Source of the DNA: Primulina eburnea
Taxonomy: Eukaryota > Streptophyta > Magnoliopsida > Lamiales > Gesneriaceae
Direction of reading: 5' to 3'
DNA length: 64,000 nt
NCBI RefSeq assembly: GCF_022965805.1
Contig: NC_133117.1
Location: forward strand, 13,478,183-13,542,182
The translations under genes and the position numbers were made by a program. Below are positions 22,020-34,474 of this stretch, piece by piece. Positions within the stretch are counted from its first letter, which is position 1. Every line of letters begins with the position of its first letter. The notes beneath the pieces are model-generated. The model was not told the DNA's origin. It was given only the letters and a program-made list of their open reading frames with translations, and searched no databases.

Positions 22020-23412
22020 AAAATGATGTCTTGGGCCACTGTATTTGCTTTGAATGCAGTGATAACTGCTGATTCCAGTGCAATAAACTTCTGAAACACT
22101 GCTTTGTTCTTTAGCTTTTAGGCAAGGATGACAGTGCTAAAATGCACCCATTCATCATTATGTTCCATTTTCATTTCAGCAAACTCATTGATTTCATCTC
22201 AACGATTTCTCTCATTGAGCTAGTTGTATCCACGATTTATCTCATAAGAACTCCTTTCAGTCGTGCTTGTGGAAGTATGGTTGGACGAACAACTGTGGTG
22301 AGAGGAGCTGGTACTCTAGTCAACTTGAGAATCTCACTGGTTTTAATTACTATCTTCTGAGGATAGTATTCTCTTTTCTTTGACTTGAACTCTTCAACTT
22401 GTTGGACTGAGGATATGGAAACCGTTGAAATAGGTGCTTCAACTCCATTTTGTAAGAGTCGAAGCTCATGTAGTGCTCCTAGAGCTGTAATTGGCTTGTT
22501 CTTATGAAAACTAGGTTTCTTGATCATTTGAGGAGAATACATCTTCTCCGAATCACTAGCTTGGACTACCGGTTTCATTTTGGCCTTTGGTTTCTGAGGA
22601 GCAGCAGCCTTTGATTTAGAAATTTTCTCCGAGTTGGAAGCTGCCTCCTCCTCTCCAATCTCATAATTAACCACAACAAATTTGGTCGGAGATATATTCA
22701 ATCTTGTCCTATTATACTAAACATTTTGGGCAATCTAGATCTTGAATTTTGACACTGATGAGACAGAGTCCAAAGGTATTTCTCAGTCTCGGGTCTTCAA
22801 TAAATGAGCTCAGTTGCAGTACAAACTCATTAGATTGTTTGGTCGATTTAACCATATTCTTCAGAGTGGTGAAATTAAATGGACGACCAGTTCATCTTGA
22901 TTTCGTTGAGGATGGTTGTTATCACTTGAAATGTTCTAAGGTCAAGGCGGCAAATGATCCACCCTTGGCCAAAATACCCTTGGCAGCAATATCTGTCACT
23001 ATTTGAAATTCAGGCTTAATTTATCGCTTGACCTCAGAAACCTTGATCATTTTTCCACTGGTTGAGAGCATAGTATGCATTTCCTCGATGTTTGAAGTGG
23101 CTATCTCCGAGAAGTTGGAAAGCCCTTCAGTTGGTAGCTGAAACAGATTACCGAAGAATTCTTCATCAACAATAATTGAGTGGTTGTTAACCTTCTTGTG
23201 AATCTTTCCATCATCATTCACCTAACTGGACTCAGAGATAGAAAGAAACTCTTGAGAGTAGATTTCTTGAATGGCCATCCCAAAGAATTTATGAAGCTCG
23301 GAAGATTCAATTTTTCAAAAACTCTTCGACCTACTTCATCTTTGATAGTGAGTATCGAGTCAAAATCAACAACGATTGAGTTCAATAGAAATACTGGGGT
23401 TTCGGTCGCCAT
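22020..23412 (-). pseudogene. Element G additional ORF after pol (N-terminal half, broken)
   Basis: Begins MATETPVFLLNSI at 23412, about 150 bases after the end of the copia RNase H on the same strand. Recognisable parts: FLLNSIVVDFDSILTI, EEFFGNLFQLPTEGLSNF (about 23160-23095), a GSFAALT.EHFK segment, a basic linker with KSKAAAPQKPKAK, and SDSEKMYSPQMIKKPS (about 22560), which links it to K and H. Near 22100 the trace ends in a helical FQKFIALES stretch. A shift near 23220 and further stops break it. Function unknown. From memory it resembles hypothetical proteins abundant in Dorcoceras. Its place after pol is that of the env-like ORF of Sireviruses, but no membrane segment is visible. Confidence 0.7.
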
Positions 23413-23559
23413 TTGTATTGAATTTTTGTAAATAATAAACGTGCAAGTGATTTTCTCCGAAAATTTTAGGGTGGGTAAATGGAAAAATGAGTAGGGCGGC
23501 ACTCATATATGTTCGTGACTTTCCAAAATATAGGAGACGTATCAGTCTTATTAGTTAAC

Positions 23560-23973
23560 CAACTAAAATTTATTGTTCTCCAGAATTAAGAATTAAGACA
23601 AATCAATAAGTCCTAAAATATTTCTAAAGTAAGAAAACTTAGTCTTTGGTAAAGACTTAATGAAGATATCATCTGCTTATTTTTTCTTTGAGATGTATTC
23701 CAGTCTGATGTTCTTCTTTAGAGCATGATCTCTGATGAAGTGATGTCTGACATCAATATGCTTTGTTCTAGAGGAGAGAATTGGATTAAATGTGATCGCA
23801 ATTGGACTAGTGTTATAACAAAAGATCAACGATTCTTCTACAATAACTCCATAATCTTTTCAATTTTTGTTGAATCCAGAAAATTTTGGCATAACAACTT
23901 CCGGCAGCTAAGTATTCAGCTTCACTTGTGGAAGTCACAACGTTTATTTCTTGCTAAACCATGATATCAGTCT
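23560..23973 (-). pseudogene. Element G copia RNase H C-terminal part
   Basis: Minus-strand translation gives SRTKHIDVRHHFIRDH, then the ADDIFIKSLPKTKF tail typical of the end of Ty1/copia pol, followed by LGLIDLS. The upstream part has shifts (traces of AGSCYAKILWIQ). Continuous with 44085-44247 once the E2 insertion is removed. Confidence 0.85.
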
Positions 23974-24384
23974 TGAAACGTCTGCTATTCGTTTTCTTAA
24001 AACGTGCTAGAATTTTTTTTTTAAACCTCACTTAGCATCGGCCGAACCATAAAATATTTTTGACACCATTTAAAAATAAATATCCAACTGTCATTTAAAA
24101 ATCCTAAGGAAAATATTTTAAAGCATAAAATCGTCAAACATTTTACCAACCTGAAAACATTATTTGAAAAGTATAGCACATACTATAACCTCTCAAAAAT
24201 TTCTCTTAACATAAATAAAAGATGTAAAAATATCTTTAACATTACTTAAAATCATAAATAATAACTAGTGCGGAAAACTAGTGTCGGTCCTCAGGTTATG
24301 CGAACCTTCAGTCCAGTCAAGTCAACCATCAAGACCTCCATTATCATATTCATAATCAATATAACCTGCATCAATGACACCTAG

Positions 24385-24400
24385 TGAGTCTAAAGACTCA
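24385..24400 (-). other. Perfect hairpin in LTR E2
   Basis: TGAGTC, TAAA, GACTCA: six perfect pairs. On the minus strand it is followed by CACTAGGTGTCATTGATGCAGGT. Confidence 0.6.
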
Positions 24401-24818
24401 ACACGTCAAATTCTTGATAACGAGTAATACGTAATACAATTAACATATAACAGTGAAAAATATCTATACTTAAAATATCGTTTTCAGTAAAATGCATAAA
24501 CATAAACATTTTCGTAAACATTTTCATAATCTTATTGTGGGGACCCGGACACTAATCATCTTCTTAATCGTGATTGGGACTAATTTAATCAATTAGAATA
24601 AACAGGGTCTAAAATTTTTTTTTAAAATGCGGAAGGTAATGGAATCAAGCTCCTATACATATCAGTATAAAAGTATAAATCTGATAAAATATACAATCAT
24701 ACACATCTCAGGTTCAACAACTAACTATCAAGTGTTTAAAACTTATCTCTAGTCCAAGTCCGTAGTCTCCACTCTAACTCGATCTTTCTTCACCTCTGTG
24801 ACCCTGAACCCGTCCCAC

Positions 24819-24866
24819 CTGTTGCCATGCACACATACAGACAAGACAACAGCCGGATAACTCCGG
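24819..24866 (-). other. Paired hairpin module in 3' LTR of C
   Basis: CCGGA-TAAC-TCCGG at 24853-24866. The second stem pairs GACAACAG (24845-24852) with CTGTTGCC (24819-24826): the six outer pairs are perfect. On the element strand the arms read CTGTTGTC and GGCAACAG, giving a T-G wobble where A has T-A. Confidence 0.6.
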
Positions 24867-25884
24867 TGAGATATAAATATCCCAGTATAAACAATGTATC
24901 AATGCAATCATATAAAACATATATAAAATCATAAACAATCATTAAAACATGTATCCAATCTGACTACATGAACAAATACGAATCTGTATTTAAGTCAATG
25001 ACTTCTTATCTTATCTCTAACCTAGGGATCCCAATCTAATTTAAACTTTGGTATGCTGTATCGAATGTCTACAATAGACGTCGATCTACATCTAAGCTCA
25101 TCGATACACCGTAAGTCTAGAGTCTTCGCGGTTCTGACAAAGACTCGGCGGTTCTGTCCTAGCTAGGCTGATCTGCCCTAGACTCAAACTCTGACTCTAC
25201 TCTAAGTCAATAGATTAACATATCAATCTGATAATCTGTAAATATCAATTCAATAAAATAAAGTATGTGATTTTGGGAAACTCAAGTCAAACCTAACTCG
25301 AGTTGTGCAATCCCGAATCAACATTTATTTATACCTTTCTTGTTGTCGTTCTGATACAATCAAAGTCTTGATTCAAAGTCTGTCACTGTTCAATCTGGCA
25401 ATGACAATATCAATATTCTGTATCAATATTCTAATCAAATCACGATATCTCTGCTTAATCAAATTCTGACGGTACAACAGCACGATCTTGCGATACCGGT
25501 GATACAAAACCAATATCTACTAATTCCAATAATTTACAATCAACCACCGTACAAATCTGATATCAATCTCAGTCAATTCAACTCTGAAATTCATAACAAT
25601 TCTATATGATATCCGTTTCTTAATCTGACTTCGATTCTACGCTGTATAACATGTCAAGAACATTATATATGACGTGTATTCAATTCTAACAACATCGTAT
25701 TTTCAAAACATGTCAAAATGTAATAAAACTTACGTCCTGTTGTAGCCTGCGTTGATATGAACACAGTACCGAAGTCGGATTTAAATTTGGATGGACGGAT
25801 TGATCGTAAATCAAATTCTGAATCAAAATTCAATTTCTTCCTCGGAGCCTTTTTCTTCCTTTCATTTTGCTGAAGAATTTCGTT

Positions 25885-25890
<6 letters not shown>

Positions 25891-25946
<56 letters not shown>
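25891..25946. repeat. TA microsatellite at the promoter position of LTR C (3')
   Basis: About 28 TA units. In the related LTR A the same place has a short TATA stretch. The other C LTR has a longer, interrupted tract at 32457-32530. Confidence 0.9.
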
Positions 25947-25948
<2 letters not shown>

Positions 25949-25973
25949 CCGCGCGCTGAGGCAGAATGTCTCT

Positions 25974-26133
25974 CGCATATGCGCGGAAAGTGGTCGCGCA
26001 TATGCGCGCCCTAATCGACGCATATGCGCGAGGCTTCTGCTCAAAAATGCTCCCTCTCGGGTTGTCTCGCGCATGTGCGCCAACCCTTCTGGAACCCCCG
26101 CGCATGGGCGCGCATATAATCGTGCATGTGCGC
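25974..26133. repeat. CGC(A)NNTGCG decamer array, 3' LTR of C
   Basis: Copies of CGCATATGCG and variants CGCATGTGCG and CGCATGGGCG, flanked by further GCGC. Upstream of the TA tract on the element strand. It has fewer copies than the other LTR of C. Confidence 0.8.
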
Positions 26134-26264
26134 CGATCCTACTGTTCTCGCACATCAATATTCACACGTGATCTCATTTCGTGTCTCGGTTAGCCTTTTC
26201 ATAATCGTCTCGATTAAAAATTAATAATCGTAATTTAACACGATATAAAATCTTGGGCATTACA

Positions 26265-26280
26265 TTTCTCCCCCCCTAAG
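26265..26280 (-). promoter_or_regulatory. Polypurine tract, element C
   Basis: Minus-strand CTTAGGGGGGGAGAAA directly before TGTAATG. Confidence 0.85.
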
Positions 26281-26361
26281 ATACGATTTCGTCCCCGAAA
26301 TCTCAGGTAATCAATCGTATCAATAAGGAGTATATACAACAACTGTACAAAAAATTTTACA

Positions 26362-29300
26362 TCATCGAAATAACTCTGGGAACTCTTGTCTCATATCTGA
26401 TTCAGTTTCCCAGGTTGCTTCTTCAGTTCCATGACGAGTCCATTGAACTTTTACAAGTGGAATAGTCTTCGTTCCGAGCTGTTTTTCTTTACGATCGATA
26501 ATCTGAATTGGCTTTTCAACATAGCTCAACGTCTCATCCAGTTCGGCCTCGTCTGGTTGAATAACATGTGAAGCATCAGGAAGATATTTCCTTAATAACG
26601 ATACATGAAAGACATCATGTATTCCGGATAATGAAGGCGGTAATGCAAGTCGATGGGCACGATCTCCTATCTTCTCGAGAATCTCATAAGGCCCAATGTA
26701 TCGTGGAGACAATTTCCCTTTCTTGCAAAATCTGACAACTCCTCTGAAAGGTGAAATCTTTAGAAATACTCGGTCTCCTACCTCAAATACCAACGGTCTA
26801 CGTCGAACATTGGCATATTTGGCCTGTCTGTCTTGTGCTGCCTTCATTTTCTTTCTAATTAGCTCCACTTTTTCTGTCATATCTCTGATCATATCAGGTC
26901 CAATCACAGGCACTTCAGAGATATCATCCCAATAGAGAGGGGATCGACACTTCTTTCCGTACAATGCTTCAAATGATGTCATCTCAATACTCATCTGATA
27001 GCTGTTGTTGTACGAAAACTCACAAACAGGCAATGAATCTTGCCAATTAGTGCCAAAATCAAGCACTACTGCTCTCAACATATCCTCCAGTGTCTGGATA
27101 GTCCGCTCTGACTGTCCGTCGGTCTGTGGATGATACGCGGTACTCAGATGTAACTTTGTACCGAGAGCCTGCTGCAAACTTTGCCAGAAGTGCCAAGTAA
27201 ATTGAGGATCACGGTCTGATACAATTGACTTCGGCACTCCGTGTAATCTGACAACTTCTTTGACATAGATCTCTGCCATCTGGTCAAATCTGTACGTCAT
27301 CTTGTACGGAATAAAACATGTTGATTTGGTCAATCTATCAATCACGACCCAAATCGCATCACAACCTTTGGAGGGACGCGGTAATTGCGTCACAAAATCC
27401 ATGGAAATGTGATCCCATTTCCATTCAGGAATGGACAAACTCTGTAATAATCCTCCTGGTTTCTTTCTCTCTTCCTTCACCTGCTGGCAATTCAGACATT
27501 TGGAAACAAATTAGGCAATGTCAGTCTTCATTTGTTTCCACCAGAACTGTCTTTTCAGATCGTTGTACATCTTTCTGCCACCAGGATGAATACTGAATCG
27601 ACTGTTGTGCGCTTCTGACAATAACTGTCGTCTCAAATCTGAAACATTCGGCACAACCAGATGATTATTCACATACAAGACATTATCACGTACCTGATAC
27701 TCCGATCGATGTCCTGTTCTGACCATCGATACTGATTTCTGTACATTCTGATCAACTTTCTGAGCTGCCTTAATTCTTAAGATCAGCTCTGGTTCTACTT
27801 GTACCGTATAAAGTCTCAACGGTTTATAATCTGTTCCAAATGCTAATCCAGACAAACAGCAGTATTCTATCAAATTGGAAACACCAATCGTGGATAAGGA
27901 TAAAGAGCATACCTTTCGACTTAGTGCATCTGCTGCTGCATTAGACTTTCCTGGATAATATTTGATTTCACAATCAAAATTTTTAAGCAAATCAAGCCAT
28001 CTTCGCTGTCTCATATTCAATTCAGATTGTGAAAATAGATATTTTAAGCTTTTATGATCAGAATATATCTCAAATTTCTCACCATAAAGATAATGTCGCC
28101 ATATCTTTAATGCAAAGACAATGGCTGTCAATTCTAGATCATGAATTGGATAACGGGTCTCATGTGGTTTAAGCTGTCTTGAGGCATAAGCAATCACATG
28201 CCCTCGCTGCATCAAAACACATCCCAACCCTCTGTGAGAAGCGTCGCAATAAACCACAAAATCACCAGTACCGGATGGAATAGTCAACACCGGTGCACTG
28301 GTCAACCTCTTCTTCAACTCCAGAAAACTGGTCTCGCATTCTTCAGACCAAACAAATGGAGCATTCTGCTGAGTCAGCTGAGTAATTGGTTTAGCTATAC
28401 TCGAAAAATCTTTAATGAAGCGACGGTAATATCCCGCTAAACCCATGAAACTGCGAATTTCGAGCACTAACGTCGGTCTTGGCCAAGAAGTCACGGCTTC
28501 CACCTTGCTGGGATCCACTGATATCCCATCTCCGGATATAATATGACCCAGAAATACTACCCGTCTTAACCAAAACTCACATTTCGACAGTTTAGCACAT
28601 AATTTCTCAGCCCTTAAAATTCGCAACACAGTTCTTAAATTCTCAGCATGCTCACTCATATTCTTTGAGTAAATCAAAATATCATCGATGAAAATAATCA
28701 CAAAATCATCGGGATATTTCTGGAATATACGGTTTATCAATCCCATAAACACAGCTGGTGCATTCGTCAAACCAAATGGCATGACAATAAATTCATAGTG
28801 TCCATACCTGGTTCTGAATGCTGTCTTCGAGATATCAGAATCTCTGACTCTCAGCTGATGAGATCCCGATCTTAAATCAATTTTGGAATATACGGAAGAA
28901 CCCTACAACTGATCGAACAAATCATCAATACGAGGCAAAAGATATTTATTCTTTACCGTTGCCTTGTTTAGTTGCCGATAGTCGATGCAGAGTCTCATCG
29001 AACCGTCTTTCTTTCTTACAAACAATACTGGAGCACCCCAAGGAGAAACACTCGGTCTGATGTACCCCTTGGCCAGTAAATCTTTCAGCTGATCTTTCAA
29101 TTCTTTCAACTCAATTGGTGCCATTCTGTACGGTGCTCTAGAAATCGGCACTGTACCTGGCATCAATTCAATGCTGAAGTCTATCTCTCGGACTGGAGGT
29201 AATTCCGGGATCTCATCTGGGAAGACGTCAGCAAACTCACGTACCACTGGCAAATCTGCCAATGCTGGACTCGACTTCAGTAAATCTACTGAATATACAA

Positions 29301-30843
29301 GGAATCCTTCTGCTCCTTTCTGTAACAATCGAGTCATAGATAATACGGATATTAAAGGAATTCTCGATCTAGAACCCTTACCGTAAAATTTTCATTCTTC
29401 AGCCATATCTGGTCGGAATCTCACTATCTTGTGGAAACAATCAACTTTCGCTCTGTACTTGGTCAGCATATCAATGCCGATAATACAGTCAAAGTCAGAC
29501 AACCCAAGTACGATGCAGTCTAATTCAATTTCATGCCCGTCATACTGTAGTACACAATGTTTAACAGAATTTACGGAGATCAAACCTGTCCCTAAAGGCG
29601 AAGAGACAGACACTACAGTAGCTAAAGACTCTACAGGCAATGCATGACTTAATGCAAATCGTTATGAAATAAATATATGTGAAGCACCGGTATCAATCAA
29701 CACATAAGCAGAGTAACCACATAAAGAACAGTTACCTGCCACGACGTCATCTGGTGCTTCCTGGGCCTGCTCCTCTGTCAAAGCGAATACCCTGGCCTGC
29801 TGTCTAGGAGGCTGGCTAACAGTCTGGCTACCTCCTGGCCTCTGCTGTGACTGAGCTGGCGCTGGCTGAAATGTGTGAACAGAAGCTGATCGTCTCTCAG
29901 TCTGTGCTGCTGATCCCGATGACTCGACTCCCTGAGATCTTTGAGAACTTCTCTGTGGACACACTTTAGCAAAGTGTCTCGGCTGTTTACAAATGTTGCA
30001 ACTACCAGTCACTCCCTGGCATTGCTCAGTTGCATGTCTTCCTCCGCAAGTCTTGCAGTAAACTCCAGTGTAACTCTGGCTCTCTCTGGAACCACCGGAG
30101 CTGGAAGAACTGCTGCCAGATTTCTTGAATTGCTTTCCCCTGGCTTTCAAAAATTCTTTCTTCCCTCCACTGCTGCTGCCAATCTCAAATCTGCGAGGTG
30201 GTTGCTGTGATCTCGGTGCTGGAAGCACAAATGAAGCCCCTTTCTGTCTCATCAGACCGGCTTCTGCTCCCTTGGCTCTGTTCAGGGCGTCAGTAAAATT
30301 ATTCGGTCGCCCTGTGTTCACCAATGTGAAAATGTCGGGGTTCAGGCCATTGATGAACTGGTCGGCAGTAGCTTCCTCGCTGTCAGCCACATGTGGAGCA
30401 AATTTCAGCAAGGAGGAGAACTTTGACACGTACTCTTCTATGTTCATCTGTCCCTGCCTTAGATTGGCAAACTCCGCCCCCTTGTCCTTTCGATACGACA
30501 CTGGAAAGAATCGTTGATAAAATTCAGTTCTAAAAATATCCCAGGTAATTGTCGTACCTCTATGCTCCAATGCCCTCTTTCTCGTAATCCACCAGTCCTT
30601 TGCAACATCGTGTAACTGGTGTCCAATTAATTTCACTCTCCTCTCATCTGTATACTCCAAGGATTCGAACAACATCTCTATATCATCAAGCCAACTCTCG
30701 CATTACACCGCGTTCTCTGTTCCTTTCAAAGTTGGCGGATGAAATGACTGAAATCATTTCAGTAACATTTCCATTGGAGTCGGGGTGACGTCCATTGGAG
30801 GATTTGATGTACTTCCCTGTTCTGGTACTCGTCTCGGAGGCAT
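26362..30843 (-). pseudogene. Gag-pol polyprotein of element C (one frame, six nonsense codons)
   Basis: A single 1493-codon frame from MPPRRVPEQG at 30843. Gag has two zinc knuckles (CKTCGGRHATEQC, CNICKQPRHFAKVC). Protease has LIDTGASH at about 29690. RT has [11 protein letters not shown] and the catalytic [10 protein letters not shown] at about 28690-28665. RNase H is at about 28260-27905 ([31 protein letters not shown]). Integrase has the H-H-C-C zinc region, [15 protein letters not shown] and [13 protein letters not shown]. The C-terminus has a GPY/F-like module ([13 protein letters not shown]) and a chromodomain-like ATWETESDM. Nonsense codons: 30754-30756, 30703-30705, 29662-29664, 29392-29394, 28903-28905, 27511-27513. 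No frameshift seen, and the catalytic residues I could check are kept. Confidence 0.93.
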
Positions 30844-31086
30844 ATCTGATAATCAAATAGATTAGTAAGAAATATCACAATTCTGTTTCAATCCTCCTCT
30901 GATCATCTTACTGCTGATCTAGAATCAATACTGATCCAATCTCAATAAAACATATTACTATATCAAATCAGATAAAGAAGTAACATGTATTAAAGCAGTA
31001 AGACATGCTAGCATTCAAAAGCAGGAAAGAAAACCTCAATCTACCCCGCTCACTAGCCTCTTCTATCTCACTCTAAAGGATCTATC

Positions 31087-31098
31087 GCTCTGATACCA
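31087..31098 (-). promoter_or_regulatory. Primer binding site, element C
   Basis: Minus-strand TGGTATCAGAGC, five bases inside the LTR end; initiator-methionine tRNA type. Confidence 0.9.
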
Positions 31099-32454
31099 CC
31101 TGTTGTGGGGACCCGGACGCTAATCATCTTCTTAATCGTGATTGGGACTAATTTAATCAATTAGAATAAACAGGGTCTAAATTTTTTTTTTTTTAAATGC
31201 GGAAGGTAATGGAATCAAGCTCCTATAAATATCAGTATAAAAGTATAAATCTGATAAAGTATACAATCATACACATCTCAGGTTCAACAACTAACTATCA
31301 AGTGTTTAAACCCTATCTCTAGTCCAAGTCCGTAGTCTCCACTCTAACTCGATATGTCTTCACCTCTGTGACCCTGAACCCGTCCCACCTGTTGCCATGC
31401 ACACATATAGACAAGACAACAGCCGGATAACTCCGGTGAGATATAAATATCCCAGTATAAACAATGTATCAATGCAATCATATAAAACATATATAAAAGC
31501 ATAAACAATCATTAAAACATGTATCCAATCTGACTACATGAACAAATACGAATCTGTATTTAACTCAGTGACTTCTTATCTTATTTCTAACCTAGGGATC
31601 CCAATCTAATTTAGACTTTGGTATGCTGTATCGAATGTCTACAATAGACGTAGATCTACATCTAAGCTCATCGATACACCGTAAGTCTAGAGTCTTCGCG
31701 GTTCTGACAAAGACTCGGCGGTTCTGCCCTAGCTAGGCTGATCTGTCCTAGACTCAAACTCTGACTCTACTCTAAGTCAATAGATTAACATATCAATCTG
31801 ATAATCTGCAAATATCAATGCAATAAAATAAAGTATGTGATTTTGGGAAACTCAAGTCAAACCTAACTCGAGTTGTGCAATCCCGAATCAACATTTATTT
31901 ATACCTTTCTTGCTGTCGTTCTGATACAATTGAAGTCTTGATTCAAAGTCTGTCATTGTTCAATCTGGCAATGACAATATCAATATTCTGTATCAATATT
32001 CTAATCAAATCACGATATCTCTGCTTAATCAAATTCTGACGGTACAACAGCACGATCTTGCGATACCGGTGATACAAAACAAATATCTACTAATTCCAAT
32101 AATTTACAATCAACCACCGTACAAATCTGATATCAATCTCAGTCAATTCAACTCTGAAATTCATAACAATTCTATATGATATCCGTTTCTTAATCTGACT
32201 TCGATTCTACGCTGTCTAACATGTCAAGAACATTATATATGACGTGTATTCAATTCTAACAACACCATATTTTCAAAACATGTCAAAACGTAATAAAACT
32301 TACGTCCTGTAGTAGCCTGCGTTGATATGAACACAGTACCGAAGTCGGATTTAAATTTGGATGGACGGATTAATCGTAAATCAAATTCTGAATCAAAATT
32401 CAATTTCTTCCTCGGAGCCTTTTTCTTCCTTTCATTTTGTTGAAGAATTTCTTT

Positions 32455-32456
<2 letters not shown>

Positions 32457-32530
<74 letters not shown>
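32457..32530. repeat. Interrupted TA microsatellite, 5' LTR of C
   Basis: TA repeats broken by TAAATATAAATA, longer than the tract in the 3' LTR. It lies at the inferred core promoter. Confidence 0.9.
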
Positions 32531-32532
<2 letters not shown>

Positions 32533-32579
32533 CGTTGCATGCAGATGGACGAGTGGCTCCATCTTTGTAGCACACGTCT

Positions 32580-32813
32580 CGCGCATATGCGCGACCACTT
32601 TCCGCGCATATGCGCGAGACATTCTGCCTCAGCGCGAGGCTTCACGGAGACTCGCGCATATGCGCGCCCTAATCGGCGCATATGCGCAAGGCTTCTGCTC
32701 AAAAATGACCCCTCTCGGGTTGTCTCGCGCATGTGCGCGAATCCAAGTCGCGCAGGTGCGCCAACCCTTCTGGAACCCCGCGCATGTGCGCGCATATAAT
32801 CGCTCATGTGCGC
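32580..32813. repeat. CGC..TGCG decamer array, 5' LTR of C
   Basis: About nine units: CGCATATGCG (four), CGCATGTGCG, CGCAGGTGCG and near-matches, spaced 20-35 bases. It contains the intermediate CGCAGGTGCG that links this motif to the CGCGGGTGCG of element D. Confidence 0.82.
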
Positions 32814-34474
32814 CGATGCTACTGTTCGCGCACATCAATTTTCACACGTGATCTCATTTCGTGTCTCAGTTAGCCTTTTCATAATCATCTCGATTAAAAA
32901 TTAATAATCGTAATTTAACACGATATAAAATCTTGGGCATTACACTTATGCATAAACATTTTCATATAAACATACACATATCCATATTCATTTCCATATT
33001 CATATCGACATATTCATGTCCTCATATTCTTATTCATATTAATATATTCATATTCATGTTCGTGTATGTTGAATTCAGATAGTGATTGTGACTCGTATTC
33101 TTAAACGTATTGGGCGATGGATCCATCTACATGTAACCACAGTACTGGGCGGCGGGGACACCAGCGACACTCTCACCCGTCAACTGGACCTTGGCCAACG
33201 TATTAACATATTCGTATTTGTATCACGTATTCGTATTTGTATTCATATTCGTATCCAAGGAAACACGATCGTCGGGCTCCCACTGGGACCATAACCCTCA
33301 TGATATCTCCAACATGTAGTAGTCACAATCCTTTACATCGTTCAAAATGTCGTATTTCCACCACTTATTAAAAATGCATATAATATCATTTTATTTTGAA
33401 ACCAAGCATGCAACATATCTTTTAAATGTCCAATTTAAATCATAAAAATCATAGACATTTAAAAAAAATAATTTAACATATTAAAAATTATAAACATTCA
33501 TGAACATTTTAAAAATCATCTTTCAACATATAAAAATTCATAAACATGTGAAATAATAATATTAGCATATAAAACAGCAAATAGGGCACTGCCATGACGT
33601 TTACTAATTTTCCGATGTAAAAAGACCGTTTTACACCTGGACGTATAATTTCTCATTTTTGACATTTCCTTAATTTCATTGACTCTAACATGTCCCAAAT
33701 AATTATTTAAGCTTACATTAATTTTCTCATATTTTTATTTAGCTTAATTCGATGACTTTTAATTTAATCTTTAAATGTGACGTATTAATGCGTTTTAATC
33801 CCGAATTAAACCAACCTTAATATAAAATTCTCAAATTCAAAACTTAGACTTTTAAGAATTATTTAAGCTTAAACCTAATTTCCTATATTTTTTTAAAAAA
33901 CTTAAAACTAGGCGTTTCAATTAATTCGTTAATTAGCGTTCGTGAGGCGATTAAATCCCGAATAAATCCAAAACTCGTTATTATGATCCCAAGTTTTTAA
34001 CATAACCTTTTTATGATTTATTTTACTCTTCCAAGTCATGAGCCACACCCGTGGACCCATGGATTTAATTTTAGTCTTTAAAATCTCGTTTTTGACACCT
34101 AATCGAACACACCGAGCCATCTCCTAATTTACTCGAGCCACGCCCGAGCCATCTCGAGCCAAAACCTAGCCAACTGTGGGGACCCGGGCTCTAACTCAAT
34201 TCTGTCTAGGATTAAATGGATCTGTGAAAAAATGTGGGTCAAATTTTCGCTTTTTAACATTCATTCAAATGTATATAAACAAGCATAAGTTCTTTATTTA
34301 TTTCTACAAACATACAACATGTCTTGTTCGGGTACAATCATACAACTAGGGTTTAATACAAATCATGAACTACAAGTAGTACAAGTCTAGTCTGACACCA
34401 CTAGTGATCTTCTGCGCCCGTAGTCACCACGCTATCTCGAACTCATCTCTGTCGTGACCCAGATCCTGCCCCAC

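Larger units (their letters stand above)
24536..26264 (-). repeat. 3' LTR of element C (1729 bp)
   Basis: Minus-strand start TGTAATGCCCAAG next to the purine tract, end GGTCCCCACA. It holds decamer array 25974-26133, TA tract 25891-25946 and paired hairpins 24819-24866. Confidence 0.95.
24536..32944 (-). mobile_element. Element C: full-length chromovirus, 8.4 kb, nested in E2
   Basis: LTRs 24536-26264 and 31104-32944, with primer site, purine tract and gag-pol between. Perfect target duplication CTTAT at 24531-24535 and 32945-32949; joining the flanks restores E2 sequence. Hand count of about 32 differences in 1.33 kb of LTR (about 2.4%) plus length changes in the TA tract and decamer array. 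Gag-pol stays in one frame with six nonsense codons, so this is the best-preserved autonomous-type copy in the window. Confidence 0.95.
31104..32944 (-). repeat. 5' LTR of element C (1841 bp)
   Basis: Same termini as the 3' copy. It is 112 bases longer through a longer TA tract (32457-32530) and extra sequence with more decamers (32580-32813). Paired hairpins at 31389-31436. Confidence 0.95.

Noticed and set aside
21185..22072. Proline-rich ORFs on both strands in E1
   Set aside because: GC-rich LTR domain with CGAGCCA/TAGCCCA words. Open in several frames and not conserved with E2 in any one frame.
32945..34174. Independent element between C and D
   Set aside because: Joins E2 sequence on both sides exactly through the target duplications of C and D, so it is part of the solo LTR.
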